Shown piece after piece: positions 31,184 to 31,652 of a DNA stretch of 31,652 bases. Position 1 is the stretch's first letter. Every line of letters starts with the position of its first letter. Location of the stretch: NCBI GenBank assembly GCA_036745195.1, contig DAIOGO010000016.1:1-31652 (forward strand), in the 5' to 3' direction. The position numbers and the translations under genes are program-made. Below the pieces are notes generated by a model. The model made no database searches and was not told where the DNA came from. It saw only the letters and a program-made list of their open reading frames with translations. The stretch is from JBFHRE01 sp036745195. Lineage in GTDB: Bacteria; Actinomycetota; Acidimicrobiia; Spongiisociales; ZC4RG35.

Positions 31184-31652
31184 GTGGTGAACCAACCGAA
31201 CCCACGCCCGAAATTGCCAGGATCTGTCAAAGGTCTGGCGCTCGCTCTCGGCTTGCTGGCGATCGGCGCCCTGCAGGGCGGTGTCGCCATGGTGATAGAC
31301 CCCAACGAGCCGCTCGGGATGACCCTCGAGGTGCTCTCGAAGGCACCGGTCGACAGCTTCCTCCTCCCTGGCCTCTTCCTGCTGGGAATGGCCGCCGCCT
31401 CGATGGTCACACTTGTTGGCCTCATAGTTGGCTGGGATTGGCGTTGGGCGCGCCGCATCGAGACATCGATCGGGTCACGCTGGCCCTGGCCGGCAGCGCT
31501 AGCCATCGGGGTCGTATTGCTTGCCTTCGAGCTTCTCGAACTGGTGATGGTCCCGTTTCACCCGATCCTGCACCCGCTTCTCATCGGCCTGGCGCTGGCG
31601 ATCATCGGCCTGGCATCGACGCCCGCGGCCCGGCACCACTTCGAGCCTGGAT
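31184..31652 (+). CDS. Integral membrane protein, truncated by window end
   Basis: An open frame without a stop to the last base, at least 156 residues. GTG 31184 is preferred over GTG 31187 because AGGGAGG lies 8 nt upstream. After a short basic N-terminus (NQPNPRPKLPGSVK) come four hydrophobic segments: LALALGLLAIGALQGGVAMVI, FLLPGLFLLGMAAASMVTLVGLIVG, ALAIGVVLLAFELLELVMV and LLIGLALAIIGLAS. Between the first two is a short DPNEPLGMTLEVLSKAPVDS loop. This is a four-TM small membrane protein of a kind common as hypothetical in actinobacteria. No enzymatic motif is seen. Confidence 0.75.
   Translation, partial: MVNQPNPRPKLPGSVKGLALALGLLAIGALQGGVAMVIDPNEPLGMTLEVLSKAPVDSFLLPGLFLLGMAAASMVTLVGLIVGWDWRWARRIETSIGSRWPWPAALAIGVVLLAFELLELVMVPFHPILHPLLIGLALAIIGLASTPAARHHFEPG

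Noticed and set aside
30792..31190. Plus-strand open frame of 132 codons overlapping the Cys/His gene
   Set aside because: It crosses the strong terminator, overlaps a better-supported gene and has no recognisable motif.

Overview
The window looks like chromosomal DNA from a high-GC actinobacterium. The evidence is a mycothiol synthase (mshD), a phosphatidylinositol-mannoside gene set (pgsA, patA-like, pimA-like), the classic actinobacterial order ruvC-ruvA-ruvB / yajC-secD-secF-apt-rel, an EF-G2-type GTPase, and many GTG/TTG starts and 4-nt stop/start overlaps. An uncultured member of the Acidimicrobiia or a neighbouring class is my best guess, but this is inference. A run of exactly 100 Ns (29904-30003) is an assembly scaffold gap.

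Region 1 (71-14717, minus strand) is one run of 16 co-directional housekeeping genes. Read in the direction of transcription it is: pgsA, acyltransferase and pimA (phosphatidylinositol mannoside lipid synthesis); pdxS and pdxT (PLP synthase); yebC; ruvC-ruvA-ruvB (Holliday junction resolution); queA and tgt (queuosine tRNA modification); yajC-secD-secF (Sec accessory complex); apt; rel ((p)ppGpp metabolism). Most junctions overlap by 4 nt or are separated by fewer than 50 nt, so long polycistronic transcripts are likely.

Region 2 (14800-18156, plus strand) diverges from pgsA and holds an EF-G2-like GTPase and citrate synthase. Two minus-strand genes follow: a small two-TM protein and thrS (18161-20604). 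They meet gltA tail to tail with a 4-bp gap.

Region 3 (20734-28754) is accessory in flavour. It holds an APH-fold protein with a mutated catalytic loop, a 70-aa zinc-ribbon protein, divergent mshD and patatin-like genes that both look leaderless, a Tat-exported CotA-like multicopper oxidase, and a convergent purine-salvage pair (NCS2 purine permease and adenine/adenosine deaminase) sharing a bidirectional terminator.

Region 4 (28755-31652) holds a 375-bp hairpin-rich intergenic region that shares a C-rich repeat with the mshD intergenic region. It also has an orphan sensor histidine kinase broken by the scaffold gap, and a small RRM RNA-binding protein behind a leader that could fold over its ribosome-binding site. 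A translationally coupled 60-aa Cys/His protein and a strong hairpin terminator follow, then a membrane protein cut by the window end.

No rRNA, tRNA, CRISPR array, transposase or phage gene was seen. The least explained items are the hairpin-rich repeat region (28837-29091), the RRM leader (30448-30506) and the predicted pseudokinase.
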